NCBI GenBank assembly: GCA_903875465.1
Contig: CAIQWB010000007.1
Span: 1-56,389 of the forward strand
DNA length: 56,389 nucleotides
Reading direction: 5' to 3'
Origin: an uncultured Verrucomicrobia subdivision 3 bacterium
GTDB taxonomy: Bacteria > Verrucomicrobiota > Verrucomicrobiia > Limisphaerales > UBA11358
Shown: positions 31,677 through 40,601 of the stretch, in pieces
Numbering within the stretch: the stretch's first letter is position 1
Layout of the letters: each line of letters starts with the position of its first letter
Notes under the pieces: generated by a model
The model's database searches: none
Seen by the model: only the letters and a program-made list of their open reading frames with translations
Told to the model about the DNA's origin: nothing
Position numbers and translations under genes: made by a program

Positions 31677-32519
31677 TCAGCCCCACCAGGCTTTCAGCCG
31701 CCGGGCGGACGTCATGACCGCTTCCCGGCCAACGATTTCCAGGGTGGTTGCCCCATCAAAGCCAGCCGCCTGCAAGGCTTGCACCAGCGCCGGTATGCCA
31801 ACCACACCATCGCCGAGCGCAATGGTGCCCATGCCGCAACCATAGAGCTGGCCACGCTGGGGCTGCATTTCCGCCGGCAGGTCCTTCCAGTGGACGTGGC
31901 CGATGCGCGAGCCAAATTCCCGCACATAGTCGAGGGGTTCGGCGCCCCCCAGCCAGGCGTTGCCGGTATCCAGGCAAATGCCCACGGTTTGCGGATGGCC
32001 CAGTTGCTCGAGCAACCGCCCCATGCCAGCGATGGTGCCGGTGACCCGGCCGTGGGGTTCGAGCAGCAATTTCACCCCCAGTTCCGCAGCCCAGGCGACG
32101 GGCGAGCGCAGTTTCTCGACAGTGGCGAAAATCTGCTCGTCGCGGGTCAAGTGTTCGCCAAAGTGGGTTTTGGGGTCGCCCTCGGTGGTAATGACCTCGG
32201 GGAGGCCGAGCAGCGCGGCCAGGCGGATGGCTTTGATGATTTCATTCGTCCCGTAAATGTCCGGCGCGGGGGGGTCGAGGAGATTGGCATGCGCGCAGAA
32301 GGCGGTGAGTTCAATGCCGGCGCGCCCGGCCAGTTCGCGGATTTTGGCGGGGTGGCTGTCGAGGCTTACCGAAGCGGAAAAGCCGTATTCTACCCCGAGC
32401 ATGCCGCCCTGGTGGTTGTCCGTGAGGTCGGCGTAGTCCAACCCCATTTCTTTAATGGCTTGAAACTGCCGGTCCAGCGCGCGGAACGGTTCAACGAGGG
32501 CAAAACAACCAATTCTCAT
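31677..32519 (-). CDS. sugar-phosphate isomerase/epimerase (xylose isomerase-like TIM barrel)
   Basis: A 280-residue cytosolic TIM-barrel of the AP_endonuc_2/xylose-isomerase-like superfamily. Metal-site residues are seen in ITTEGDP, LLLEPHG, CLDTGNAWLGG, GHVHWKD and TLEIVGRE, each at a strand end. Members isomerise or epimerise sugars, keto sugars or inositols. It is the last gene of the ThuA-Gfo/Idh-isomerase operon, 3 nt after the Gfo/Idh stop. The exact substrate is unknown; keto-glycoside breakdown is a plausible pathway. Confidence 0.88.
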   Translation of the reverse strand: MRIGCFALVEPFRALDRQFQAIKEMGLDYADLTDNHQGGMLGVEYGFSASVSLDSHPAKIRELAGRAGIELTAFCAHANLLDPPAPDIYGTNEIIKAIRLAALLGLPEVITTEGDPKTHFGEHLTRDEQIFATVEKLRSPVAWAAELGVKLLLEPHGRVTGTIAGMGRLLEQLGHPQTVGICLDTGNAWLGGAEPLDYVREFGSRIGHVHWKDLPAEMQPQRGQLYGCGMGTIALGDGVVGIPALVQALQAAGFDGATTLEIVGREAVMTSARRLKAWWG

Positions 32520-32522
32520 AAC

Positions 32523-33860
32523 TCAACTTTGCAACCAATCGCCCCGGATGGGCGTGTGCATTTGTTCGGCCAGGCCGGCCGGGGATATAATCTGGTATTT
32601 GCGGGGATCCCACACGACTTCCTGACCGGTCTTGATGGCCATGAGCGACAGATGACTGATGGCATCCGAGCGCAAGGCATCCTCGAGGGGCGCCACCGAG
32701 GGGGTGCGATCGCGCACACTCTCGACGAATGCCTGATAATATTTGTTGTGATACCGCACCCGGTGATGGCCGGCGCATTGCTTGAGCTTAAACCAGTCGG
32801 GATTGCTCGCGGCATAGGTGCCCCGGCCGACACTGACCCAGCCGCGGGAGCCAAAAAAGGTGGTGCCGTTGTTTTCCCAGTTGTCGGCGCGGTAGGGGGT
32901 GACGACGGGTTTGGCCACATCATCGCTCATGAAGTGGAGGATGACACCGTCATGGAACCGGGCATTCACGTCCCAGGAGGAACAGGTGTTGAACAGCGCA
33001 TTGGGCGTGCGAACAGTGCCCTTGCCGTGAAAGGACGTCCGGCCCTTTTTATCGGAGTCCATGCCCCAAATGGCGATATCCAAGGGATGGGCCCCCCAGC
33101 CGGCGATGAAGCCCAGGGCATAGTCCGCGCAATGCCAGGAGCCCTTGCTGGTGATGCGGTCCTTGGTGCAGGGGCGCACCGGCGCAGGTCCGAGGTATAA
33201 ATCGTAGTCGAGGCCCTCGGGCACGGGGATCTCGTCCAGGGAGCCGCCGCCCTGCCCGGCCGGGGCCCAGGCATCGATCCGCTGCAAGTCGCCAATGTAA
33301 CCATTCAACACCAGTTCCACGCAGCGCTTTACCATCTCCTCCGCCCGCTGCATGGTGCCGTATTGGAAGATTTTGCGGTGTTGCTGGCAGGCGGCCAGCA
33401 TGGCCTGGTTTTGCGCCAGACTGTGGCCCAGGGGCTTTTCAATATACACATCCTTGCCGGCGCGGACGGCGGCCAGGCCAATGGGCACATGCCAGTGATC
33501 TGGCGTGGCAATGACCACGGCATCAATGGCCGGGTCGGCGAGCAACTCACGGAAGTCATTGTACAATTTGGGCACCACCTGGCGCCGCTGGGTGACCACT
33601 TTGCCAGCGGCTTCGCGGCGCTGGCGAAACGGGTCGCAGATGGCCAGGGAAACGGCTGCATCCACATTTTGGAAATTGTTGAGCAGGCTGGTGCCCTGTC
33701 CGCCCACGCCAATATGGCCCAGCTGGATTCGTTTGCCGGGTGTAGTGTCCCCGGCCAGGAGGCGCAGGGGCACCAGGTTGGGGGCGGTGGCCGCAAAGAG
33801 GGCGGCCTGGAGCAGTCCACCGGCAAAACGCCGGCGGGTGATGTGATTGGTGGTTTTCAT
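32523..33860 (-). CDS. Tat-exported Gfo/Idh/MocA oxidoreductase
   Basis: A 445-residue NAD(P)-dependent sugar dehydrogenase-like protein. A twin-arginine signal, HITRRRFAGGLLQAALFA, is at residues 6-23. A Rossmann fold follows (HIGVGGQGTS), with the EKPLGH motif and a C-terminal alpha/beta domain. Family members in this context oxidise sugars, often 3-keto-glycoside chemistry. ATG at 33860 is chosen because it overlaps the ThuA stop by four bases (ATGA), so translation is coupled. Exported Gfo/Idh proteins with bound cofactor are known in Planctomycetota and Verrucomicrobiota. Confidence 0.93.
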   Translation of the reverse strand: MKTTNHITRRRFAGGLLQAALFAATAPNLVPLRLLAGDTTPGKRIQLGHIGVGGQGTSLLNNFQNVDAAVSLAICDPFRQRREAAGKVVTQRRQVVPKLYNDFRELLADPAIDAVVIATPDHWHVPIGLAAVRAGKDVYIEKPLGHSLAQNQAMLAACQQHRKIFQYGTMQRAEEMVKRCVELVLNGYIGDLQRIDAWAPAGQGGGSLDEIPVPEGLDYDLYLGPAPVRPCTKDRITSKGSWHCADYALGFIAGWGAHPLDIAIWGMDSDKKGRTSFHGKGTVRTPNALFNTCSSWDVNARFHDGVILHFMSDDVAKPVVTPYRADNWENNGTTFFGSRGWVSVGRGTYAASNPDWFKLKQCAGHHRVRYHNKYYQAFVESVRDRTPSVAPLEDALRSDAISHLSLMAIKTGQEVVWDPRKYQIISPAGLAEQMHTPIRGDWLQS

Positions 33861-34633
33861 TTGAATGATTGGTTGGGAGACCTTTCGGCGACGCGGCCAC
33901 TCGCCGCCCATTCGGTGCCGCGCCGCAATAAGCGCTGGAAGCCGGGAGCGGACATGGCCCGGGCATCGTGTCCGAGCAACAGGGTGAAACCGCGGCCGGC
34001 ACCGAATTGAGTGGCGAGCGCGATGGGTTCAGGCTGGCCGCTGCCGCCGAACGCCGGCTGCGGCGTCACCGTGGCGAGGACCTGCGCGCCCGGGGCCAGT
34101 TGCGCGCCCTGCCAAAATTCATCAAAGGTTGAAAAACCGACCAGGCCGGCGGTAATCGGATGGGGTGCCGCAGTGATGACCACCTCATTGGTGTGCATGC
34201 GGCCATGGTGGGTATGCGGGCCCCAAGTTGCGCCGGCGATTTGCTGAAACTCAGGCCAGTTATAAAACACCGCACTGCCAGCATGCACCACCACCAGGCC
34301 GTGGCCCGCCCGGATGAATGCCACAAAGGCCGCGCGCATTTGGGGATTCCACACCTCGCCGGGCGCTTTCATCCCAAACGTGTTAAAGTTGCTGAGAATG
34401 GCGTCATAGCCGGAGAAGTCCGCCGGGGACAAGCCGGCCACATTGGTCGACACGTCCACCGCAAACCGGCCATCGTGGGCCAGCACGGCTTGCAAGACCG
34501 GCGTGGTGGCGCGCCAGTCATGGTTGTTGGCCCCCGCCAGCAACAGCACGCGCCAGGGCGCCGCCAATGCCCCGGGCTGGGTGGCCAGCAGGACGACCAC
34601 GACCCAGGCCGCGAGGCAACGAAGATTGGTCAT
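33857..34633 (-). CDS. ThuA-domain (trehalose-utilisation-like) exported protein
   Basis: A 258-residue ThuA-like protein (class I glutamine amidotransferase-like fold) with a Sec signal peptide of about 24 residues (MTNLRCLAAWVVVVLLATQPG). The core shows RVLLLAGANNHDW, then FIRAGHGLVVVHAGSAVFYNW, PHTHHGRMHTNEV and HPITAGLVGF. The enzyme activity is unsettled in most members. It is first in the operon and overlaps the Gfo/Idh start. The promoter lies in about 67 bp shared with a divergent AraC-type regulator. Confidence 0.92.
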   Translation of the reverse strand: MTNLRCLAAWVVVVLLATQPGALAAPWRVLLLAGANNHDWRATTPVLQAVLAHDGRFAVDVSTNVAGLSPADFSGYDAILSNFNTFGMKAPGEVWNPQMRAAFVAFIRAGHGLVVVHAGSAVFYNWPEFQQIAGATWGPHTHHGRMHTNEVVITAAPHPITAGLVGFSTFDEFWQGAQLAPGAQVLATVTPQPAFGGSGQPEPIALATQFGAGRGFTLLLGHDARAMSAPGFQRLLRRGTEWAASGRVAERSPNQSFK

Positions 34634-34700
34634 GATTTGACTTTAGCAATTTCCCCGGCTAGCGTCGTTCACTTTCACTGATTGGTAAATATTGAACAAA

Positions 34701-35729
34701 ATGTTACAAGTTAAACCGGCGACCTTTCGCTCTCCGGCCGAGCTGTATCACGCCGATGCGTGCGAGCCCCTGAAACAGGCGGCCGCCCAGGGCCGTTTGC
34801 GGCTGGCCGCCTTTGGCCGGGGGACCTATCCGGGGGTGCGCCTGCCGCGCAACGACCTGCGCGAAGTGATGATGGCGGGTTATTGGGACGCTCCGGAAGA
34901 CCAGGCCTGGGGTTTGGACTGGCATCGGAACGAGGGGCTGGAACTGGCGTATGTGGAGGCCGGCCAGCTCCCGTTTGCCATGGCGGGTGGCGGTGAATTG
35001 ATGCTGGGCCCGGGAAGTCTGACGATCACCCGGCCGTGGCAGCGCCACCGGGTGGGCAACCCCAAGGTGTCGGCCTCCCGTTACCACTGGGTAATCATGG
35101 ATGTGGGAGTCCGCCGACCCAACCAGCCGTGGGTCTGGCCGCGGTGGTTATTGTATCCCCGCCGACGTTTGCAACAACTGACCACGATCTTGCGCCAGAA
35201 TGAGCAGCCGGTCTGGCGGGTGGATGAGGAAGTGGCCCGGTGTTTCCGCCAGCTCAGCCAAACCGCCCGGGGCGGGAAGGTGACGGATGAAGCCCTGACG
35301 CGGCTGAAAATCGTGCTCAACGAGCTGGTCATCGCGCTGGCGGAAATGCTCGAACGGCGCAAGCCGCGGCTGGATGAAAGCCTGTCCACCAGTGAACGAA
35401 CCATACGGATGTTTCTGCGAGAACTCCCGGGACGGCTGGATGAGCCCTGGACGTTGGAATCCATGGCGGAGAATTGCGGGCTGGGGCGCAGCCGGTTCGC
35501 CGCGTATTGCCATCGGATCACGAATGTGGCGCCGCTGGAATTTCTCATTCGCCAGCGGGTGGCGGCGGCGGCCAGCTTGCTGGTGGAGCAGCCGGGGCTG
35601 AGTATTACCGAGGTGGCACTGGCGTGCGGCTTCCAGTCCAGCCAGTATTTTGCCACGGTGTTTCGCCGGCGGGTGGGCGAAGCGCCCCGCGAATGGCGGC
35701 GGCATCCCAACCTGCGGAAGGGGCACTGA
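34701..35729 (+). CDS. AraC family transcriptional regulator
   Basis: A 342-residue AraC-type protein. The N-terminal cupin (about residues 50-150, with GSLTITRPWQRHRVG) would bind an effector, and the C-terminal pair of HTHs (WTLESMAENCGLGRSRFAAYCHR, then LSITEVALACGFQSSQYFATVFRRRVG) binds DNA. ATG at 34701 is preferred over TTG at 34692. It is divergent from the ThuA/Gfo-Idh/isomerase operon, so it is its probable sugar-responsive regulator. Confidence 0.92.
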   Translation: MLQVKPATFRSPAELYHADACEPLKQAAAQGRLRLAAFGRGTYPGVRLPRNDLREVMMAGYWDAPEDQAWGLDWHRNEGLELAYVEAGQLPFAMAGGGELMLGPGSLTITRPWQRHRVGNPKVSASRYHWVIMDVGVRRPNQPWVWPRWLLYPRRRLQQLTTILRQNEQPVWRVDEEVARCFRQLSQTARGGKVTDEALTRLKIVLNELVIALAEMLERRKPRLDESLSTSERTIRMFLRELPGRLDEPWTLESMAENCGLGRSRFAAYCHRITNVAPLEFLIRQRVAAAASLLVEQPGLSITEVALACGFQSSQYFATVFRRRVGEAPREWRRHPNLRKGH

Positions 35730-35760
35730 ACGGACGGGGTTTGGTGCCCGGGACAGTGGG

Positions 35761-37335
35761 TTACAACCAGTAACGCCAGTCCACGTCGGGAAACAGGGGG
35801 TCTTTGGCTTCGATTTCGGCGAGCCAGGCTTCATCCACGCCGGTGGCGGTTAACTGGTCGTGCAGGGCGATGAAGCGCAGGAGATGGTCCTTGACCCGGC
35901 GGCGGGCGTAGGCGGGGCTGGTATCGGCGCGCAGAATGAAGGGCCAGTCGCTGGACTGGGCGAGGAGCAGTTCGCGGGCGGCCTGGCGCAGGGCGCGGGC
36001 GGTGAGGCCGGTGGCCTGGGGAAATTTTTGGGCGAGTTCCGTGAGCCGTTCCTGGGCGATTTGGAGGTGGGGGTAAATCCACTCATTTTTGTCATTTAAC
36101 CACACGCGCCAGTAGCCTTCCTCGCCCCAACTGGAGGCGCTGGGGGTGGCGACCTGGTTGGTCGGGTGGCGGCGGAGGTATTCGCCGGGGGTAATGAGAG
36201 TGAGGGATTTTTGCTCGTTGAAAGTTTTGCGTGCGAGAAAATCGAGGAATTCGGGGCCCTCATACCACCAATGGCCGAACAACTCGGCATCGTAGGGCGC
36301 CACAATCAGCGGCGGGCGGTCCATCAGCCCTTCGAGTTTTTGGAGCTGGGCCATGCGCTCGTCCAGGAAATGGGCGGCATGTTCGCTGGCGGCCTTGAGG
36401 GCGTGATCGCGCTGATAGATTTCCTTGGGCCCCCGCCCGCCGGTAATGCGGAAATACTTTATGCCCGTAAAACCGCGATGGTCGGGCGACGGCAGGTGCG
36501 GCTTGACGTAATCGAAATCGAGGTCGAAGCCGACGTCGCGGTAGAAATCACGGTAGCGGGGATCGCCGGGATAGCCCTCGTGCTTGCTCCAAACCTGCCG
36601 GGAGGAATCGTAGTCGCGGCCAAAGGCGGCGATGCCATTGGGCGTGTAAATGGGGGCAAACGTGCCGTAGCGCGGCCGCGGGGTGGCGTGCAGGATACCG
36701 TGGGTATCCAGAATAAACCACCGGATGTCGGCCTCCTGCAAATAGGTTTCAATGCCGGCCACGTAGGCGCATTCGGGGAGCCAGATGCCGCCGGGATCGC
36801 GGCCGAAGCATTGGCGGTAATGATCCCGCGCGGTAAGAATTTGCCCGCGTATGGAGGCGGGATGGCCGGACATGAGGGGCAGCAGTCCGTGCGTGGCGGC
36901 GGTGGTGATGATTTCGATGCGTCCGGCATCTTGAAACAGGCGAAATGCCGACACCAGATTGCCCCCGTAAAACCGCCAGGTTTCGCGCGCCAGGGTCAGC
37001 TTGTGATGGTACATCCAGGCGAGCTCGCGGTACGGCCGGTCCCAATGGGTGCGGTGAATTTCTTTTTCCGCCAGGTCAATCAGACTGTCCAGGTGGCGTT
37101 CGAAGCGGGCGCCCAGGATGGGGTCCAGCAACATGGAGCACAGCGTGGGCGAGAGGGAAAGGGTGAGGTTGGCCGTGACCCCGTCGCGCTGCCAGTTTTC
37201 CAGGATCTGGATGATCGGGATGTAAGTTTCGGTGATGGCCTCGTACAGCCAGCTTTCCTCCAGAAACTTCGCATGTTCCGGATGGCGCACGTAGGGCAGA
37301 TGCGCGTGGAGGATAATGGATAAATAGCCGGGCAT
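35761..37335 (-). CDS. GH57 1,4-alpha-glucan branching enzyme (DUF1957 family)
   Basis: A 524-residue GH57 enzyme that introduces alpha-1,6 branches in glycogen. It begins GYLSIILHAHLPYVRHPEH, with HAHLPY as GH57 motif 1, has GIWLPECAYV (nucleophile Glu in the WLPECAY motif), FGHWWYEGPEFL and a DUF1957 C-terminal helical domain. It would complement GlgA. It lies 20 nt after the small membrane protein and downstream of the DUF4912 gene, forming a three-gene unit read on the minus strand. Confidence 0.93.
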   Translation of the reverse strand: MPGYLSIILHAHLPYVRHPEHAKFLEESWLYEAITETYIPIIQILENWQRDGVTANLTLSLSPTLCSMLLDPILGARFERHLDSLIDLAEKEIHRTHWDRPYRELAWMYHHKLTLARETWRFYGGNLVSAFRLFQDAGRIEIITTAATHGLLPLMSGHPASIRGQILTARDHYRQCFGRDPGGIWLPECAYVAGIETYLQEADIRWFILDTHGILHATPRPRYGTFAPIYTPNGIAAFGRDYDSSRQVWSKHEGYPGDPRYRDFYRDVGFDLDFDYVKPHLPSPDHRGFTGIKYFRITGGRGPKEIYQRDHALKAASEHAAHFLDERMAQLQKLEGLMDRPPLIVAPYDAELFGHWWYEGPEFLDFLARKTFNEQKSLTLITPGEYLRRHPTNQVATPSASSWGEEGYWRVWLNDKNEWIYPHLQIAQERLTELAQKFPQATGLTARALRQAARELLLAQSSDWPFILRADTSPAYARRRVKDHLLRFIALHDQLTATGVDEAWLAEIEAKDPLFPDVDWRYWL

Positions 37336-37355
37336 GGATCAACAAATTTATGGGC

Positions 37356-37598
37356 TTAGTTGTCCAGCAAGTCGGCGATCCAGGCGGCCAGGGCCCGCAA
37401 TTTTACCAGCATGAGGATGCCCAACCAGGCCGGCAATGATTTGAGCACGCACGAGAGTATGGTCACCGGGATTTTCGCCTCCAGGGCAAAAGTCAGGGCG
37501 ATTTCAGCCACGCTCACGCCAATCAGCGAAATGGCGACAAAGCGAACGAGCATGACGGCTCCGCGTTCGGACGCATCCATAAATCGTCTATAGGTCAC
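37356..37598 (-). CDS. small two-span membrane protein between DUF4912 and GH57
   Basis: An 80-residue protein with two hydrophobic segments (about residues 17-37 and 44-64) and a short soluble end. No family is recognised. The start is GTG at 37598, whose bases overlap the DUF4912 stop (GTGA), a strong hint of coupled translation; an internal ATG at 37580 is the alternative. Its place between a DUF4912 protein and a glucan branching enzyme suggests a membrane link to carbohydrate metabolism, by inference only. Confidence 0.7.
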   Translation of the reverse strand: MTYRRFMDASERGAVMLVRFVAISLIGVSVAEIALTFALEAKIPVTILSCVLKSLPAWLGILMLVKLRALAAWIADLLDN

Positions 37599-39523
37599 AG
37601 ATTCGTGGGCAGGCTATCAGGCACCGGGGGTTTTAGCGAGGGATCTTGTGGATGGGTGCCCACATTTCCCAAGTAATTGGTTTCCCGGGCAAATTTGAGT
37701 TCGGCGGACCGGCCATCCGTGCCATCCGCGGAAACGGCGATGGCGGGCAGTTCATATTTGCCGTCGGGAAGGGCGAAGCGATAGCTGAAGGTGCCGTCGG
37801 GGCGCAACTTGATTTCATGGCCGCCCAAAGTAACCTTGGCGCCCGGTTCGGTGGCCCCATAGACAATGAGTTCGGCATTGACGTTGAACCAAAAACTTTT
37901 CGCGACCGGCGAGCCCGATCCGAATGGCTGGGCCGGGCTGCTGGCAGTATCCCGGACCGGCAAGCCAGACTGGGTGGCGGCGGGCCAGCCCATTTCCGGA
38001 CCCGGCCGGCCAAATGCCTGCATGGGGGAACTGGCGGTGGGGATGACTTCCTGGGTCAGCCGACGGCGGATCAACTCGGTGATTTCCAGGGAACCCATCC
38101 AGATCCGGCGGCTTTGATCAATGCTAATTACCCGGGCAAGTGCTTGTTCCTGCTGGGGTGTCCAGGTGATGGGTGGGACGACCGGCGTGGAGCCAGGGTT
38201 CGACGCGTGCCCGGTGGGGTCCGAGTGGTACGCCTGGGAAAGTACCGGTGCCAGGGAAGCCGCCACGGGCTTTAATTTGGGCAAATCCGGGTGTCCGGCC
38301 CGGCGCAATTCCTCGATAGCCTGCACCAGTGGCAAATTTTCGCGGACGGCTTCCTCAATAATATGCATTAACTTGGGGAAGGGAATTTCGGTGGGAATGG
38401 TGGCAAATTCCACGTCCGTTTCCGGGGAGGCCGCATCGGGTGGCGTGACCGTGGCGCTGGAAACGGAGATGCGCATCCATTTGCCAACGGGGGAATAATA
38501 CCCCAGTTCCGCGCAGTAGGAATTGCCGGCCCGCTCAACATGGATAAACCAATGGCGGGAATCGGGATGCACATGAATTTCGTAAAGGGGGTGTCCTTCG
38601 ATGCGGGCCGCATAAACGCGCAGCACCAGATGGCCATCGGAGGAACCGGCATTGTATTCGTGTTGTTGGTGGAGGGTTAAATCCCAATGCGCATACAGCC
38701 AGTGAGGATCGCGCGCGGTGAGAAACAATTTTTTGGTGCCGTAAGCTTCCGGCAATTCCCCCTCGGCGGGGTCCGTTCCCCGTGTGGACGGAGTGCCTCC
38801 CAGGGCGAATTTTTGGCCGGGACCGGCAGGCCCAGGCTCCGGAGCCTCATCCGCATCCTTTAAGATTGCCGGCACATCATATTTTTTGCGTTGAGTATAA
38901 GTGCGGCGCACCACCGTGCTGCTGGTGACCCGGGTTTTGTGTTCCTTGACCGGTTGGTCAGAAAACGGGCTCACCGGCGCGGCGGGCTGGGTGGTTGCCT
39001 CCGAAATCACCACGGCTTGGGGGGCGGGCACGACCGGCACAGTCGCCACAACCACCTTGGCCGGTTCTGGTTGTTTGTTGGAGATCACCGGATTGACCTC
39101 CGCCGAAGCCACTCTGGGGGAAATGGGGTGGGCGCTAGCGGATGGTTTTTTTGGTTCGGACATCGGGGTCGGAGCCAGGGAAACGGCAGCCGCAATGGAC
39201 TTGCCGGGAGAGGCTTTAACCGGCGCAGGAACTTTAACGGGCGCATCCGGTTCCAAGGTAGCAACGGCAGCGGTGGGGGCGGGACTTTTGGTGCCGCGGG
39301 TGGAGGCTTTAGGTTTCAATACTTTTTTGACGGCGGTGGTCACGGTGGGAATGTTCGATTTGCGGGAGGAGCGTTTGGGCGCGGGGGTTGGAATTGTTTT
39401 TGAAGAGACGGGCGCGGACGCGGTCACCTCGGGAGGGGGTGCAGCTTGAACGATTCCAGCGGACTTAGGCTCGCGGAGCGGAGTTTTCTTTTTCTCTGGC
39501 GTTGACGCGGTCTTTGATTTCAT
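37595..39523 (-). CDS. DUF4912 protein with long Ala/Pro/Lys-rich N-terminal region
   Basis: A 642-residue protein. Residues about 1-245 are Ala/Pro/Ser/Lys-rich and probably disordered; DUF4912 begins near 265 with KLFLTARDPHWLYAHWDLT, then HLVLRVYAARIEGHPLYEIHVHPDSRHWFIHVERAGNSYCAELGY. After an extended linker, residues about 550-620 form another beta domain (FWFNVNAELIVYGATEPGAKVTLGG). DUF4912 is often found near glucan-active GH57 genes, so sugar binding or scaffolding is plausible. It overlaps the membrane protein start by 4 nt. No signal peptide is visible. Confidence 0.85.
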   Translation of the reverse strand: MKSKTASTPEKKKTPLREPKSAGIVQAAPPPEVTASAPVSSKTIPTPAPKRSSRKSNIPTVTTAVKKVLKPKASTRGTKSPAPTAAVATLEPDAPVKVPAPVKASPGKSIAAAVSLAPTPMSEPKKPSASAHPISPRVASAEVNPVISNKQPEPAKVVVATVPVVPAPQAVVISEATTQPAAPVSPFSDQPVKEHKTRVTSSTVVRRTYTQRKKYDVPAILKDADEAPEPGPAGPGQKFALGGTPSTRGTDPAEGELPEAYGTKKLFLTARDPHWLYAHWDLTLHQQHEYNAGSSDGHLVLRVYAARIEGHPLYEIHVHPDSRHWFIHVERAGNSYCAELGYYSPVGKWMRISVSSATVTPPDAASPETDVEFATIPTEIPFPKLMHIIEEAVRENLPLVQAIEELRRAGHPDLPKLKPVAASLAPVLSQAYHSDPTGHASNPGSTPVVPPITWTPQQEQALARVISIDQSRRIWMGSLEITELIRRRLTQEVIPTASSPMQAFGRPGPEMGWPAATQSGLPVRDTASSPAQPFGSGSPVAKSFWFNVNAELIVYGATEPGAKVTLGGHEIKLRPDGTFSYRFALPDGKYELPAIAVSADGTDGRSAELKFARETNYLGNVGTHPQDPSLKPPVPDSLPTNL

Positions 39524-39787
39524 AACCGAAAAACCCTTGTATCATGACGCAGACTGAACTGCCGGCGTAAGAGAGTATGAATTCAGCACCCGAGAAGCAA
39601 TGATAAATTCCGCTAAAACAGCTGCCTGGGAGAGCCGGAGTATAAGCCCCAAAACAAACTTGCCACCGGCGTTGTCCCGGTGTTTCCTAGGTAATGATCG
39701 GTTGCTAATCGCCGCCGGCCAATGGCCGCGAAATCCGGTCAATGACGTGGTTGAATCACAAAACATCAGCAACCCAAGCATCAATTT

Positions 39788-40585
39788 ATGAAAATAAAAA
39801 AAATCCTGTTGTGGAGTGGAATCGCCCTGGTCGTCCTCGTCGCCGTCACCTTGCTGGTGGTGGGGATTTTCCTGGATGGCATTGTAAAAACGGCGGTGAA
39901 TACGGTCGGGCCCAAAATTGTCCAGGTGCCCCTCACCTTGGACAGCATTCATATTGGCGTTTTGTCAGGCTCCGCCACGGTTAAAGGCCTGGTGATCGGG
40001 AATCCCGAGGGTTATAAAACGGCGAGTGCGGTGAGTGTTGGCCTGGCGGAGGTGAGCGTGGATGTCGCCTCGGCGCTGTCGGACAAAATCGTCATTCACA
40101 GCGTGCGCGTGGAATCACCGGAGATTACTTTTGAAGGCGGGTTGAGTGGGAATAATTTGAGTAAAATTCAGGCCAATCTCAATGACACGGTCAAAAGTTT
40201 GACCGGCCCGGGCAGCACCAATGCCCCGGCTGCCCCGAGCACCCCGGCCACCGGCAAACCGGCAAAAAAACTGGAAGTGGATGATTTCCTGATCACCGGA
40301 GCCAAGGTGCATGTCAGTCTTACCGGCCTGGGCGGGAAAGAAATGACCCTGCCCCTGCCCGATATTCACCTGACCGATTTGGGCAAAGGCAACGATGGCC
40401 TGACCCCGGCGGATCTCGCCAGCCAGGTATTCAAAGCCATTTCGGATTCCACTTTGCATGAGGTCACCGCCGCCATTGGCAACTTAGGCAAAGACGTGGG
40501 CAATCTGGGCAAGGATGCCGGTAAAGCGGCGGTGGATACGGTGAATAAAATCACTTCCGGACTGGGCGGTTTGTTTAAGAAATAA
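39788..40585 (+). CDS. AsmA-like membrane-anchored protein
   Basis: A 265-residue protein with an N-terminal membrane helix (about residues 5-30) and a periplasmic AsmA-like domain (LDGIVKTAVNTVGPKIVQVPLTLDSIHIGVLSGSATVKGLVIGNPEGYKT). An Ala/Pro linker near residues 135-160 leads to a second beta part, and the C-terminus has KDVGNLGKDAG-type near-repeats. AsmA-like proteins have roles in envelope lipid handling. It is alone, convergent with the XylR-like gene. It is much shorter than typical AsmA (600 or more), a mini-form that I have seen in other Verrucomicrobiota. Confidence 0.75.
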   Translation: MKIKKILLWSGIALVVLVAVTLLVVGIFLDGIVKTAVNTVGPKIVQVPLTLDSIHIGVLSGSATVKGLVIGNPEGYKTASAVSVGLAEVSVDVASALSDKIVIHSVRVESPEITFEGGLSGNNLSKIQANLNDTVKSLTGPGSTNAPAAPSTPATGKPAKKLEVDDFLITGAKVHVSLTGLGGKEMTLPLPDIHLTDLGKGNDGLTPADLASQVFKAISDSTLHEVTAAIGNLGKDVGNLGKDAGKAAVDTVNKITSGLGGLFKK

Positions 40586-40601
40586 GCCGGAAATTGGGGC
40601 A

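Noticed and set aside
31659-33200. 513-residue open frame on the plus strand
   Set aside because: Antisense to the isomerase and Gfo/Idh genes; it has no domain.
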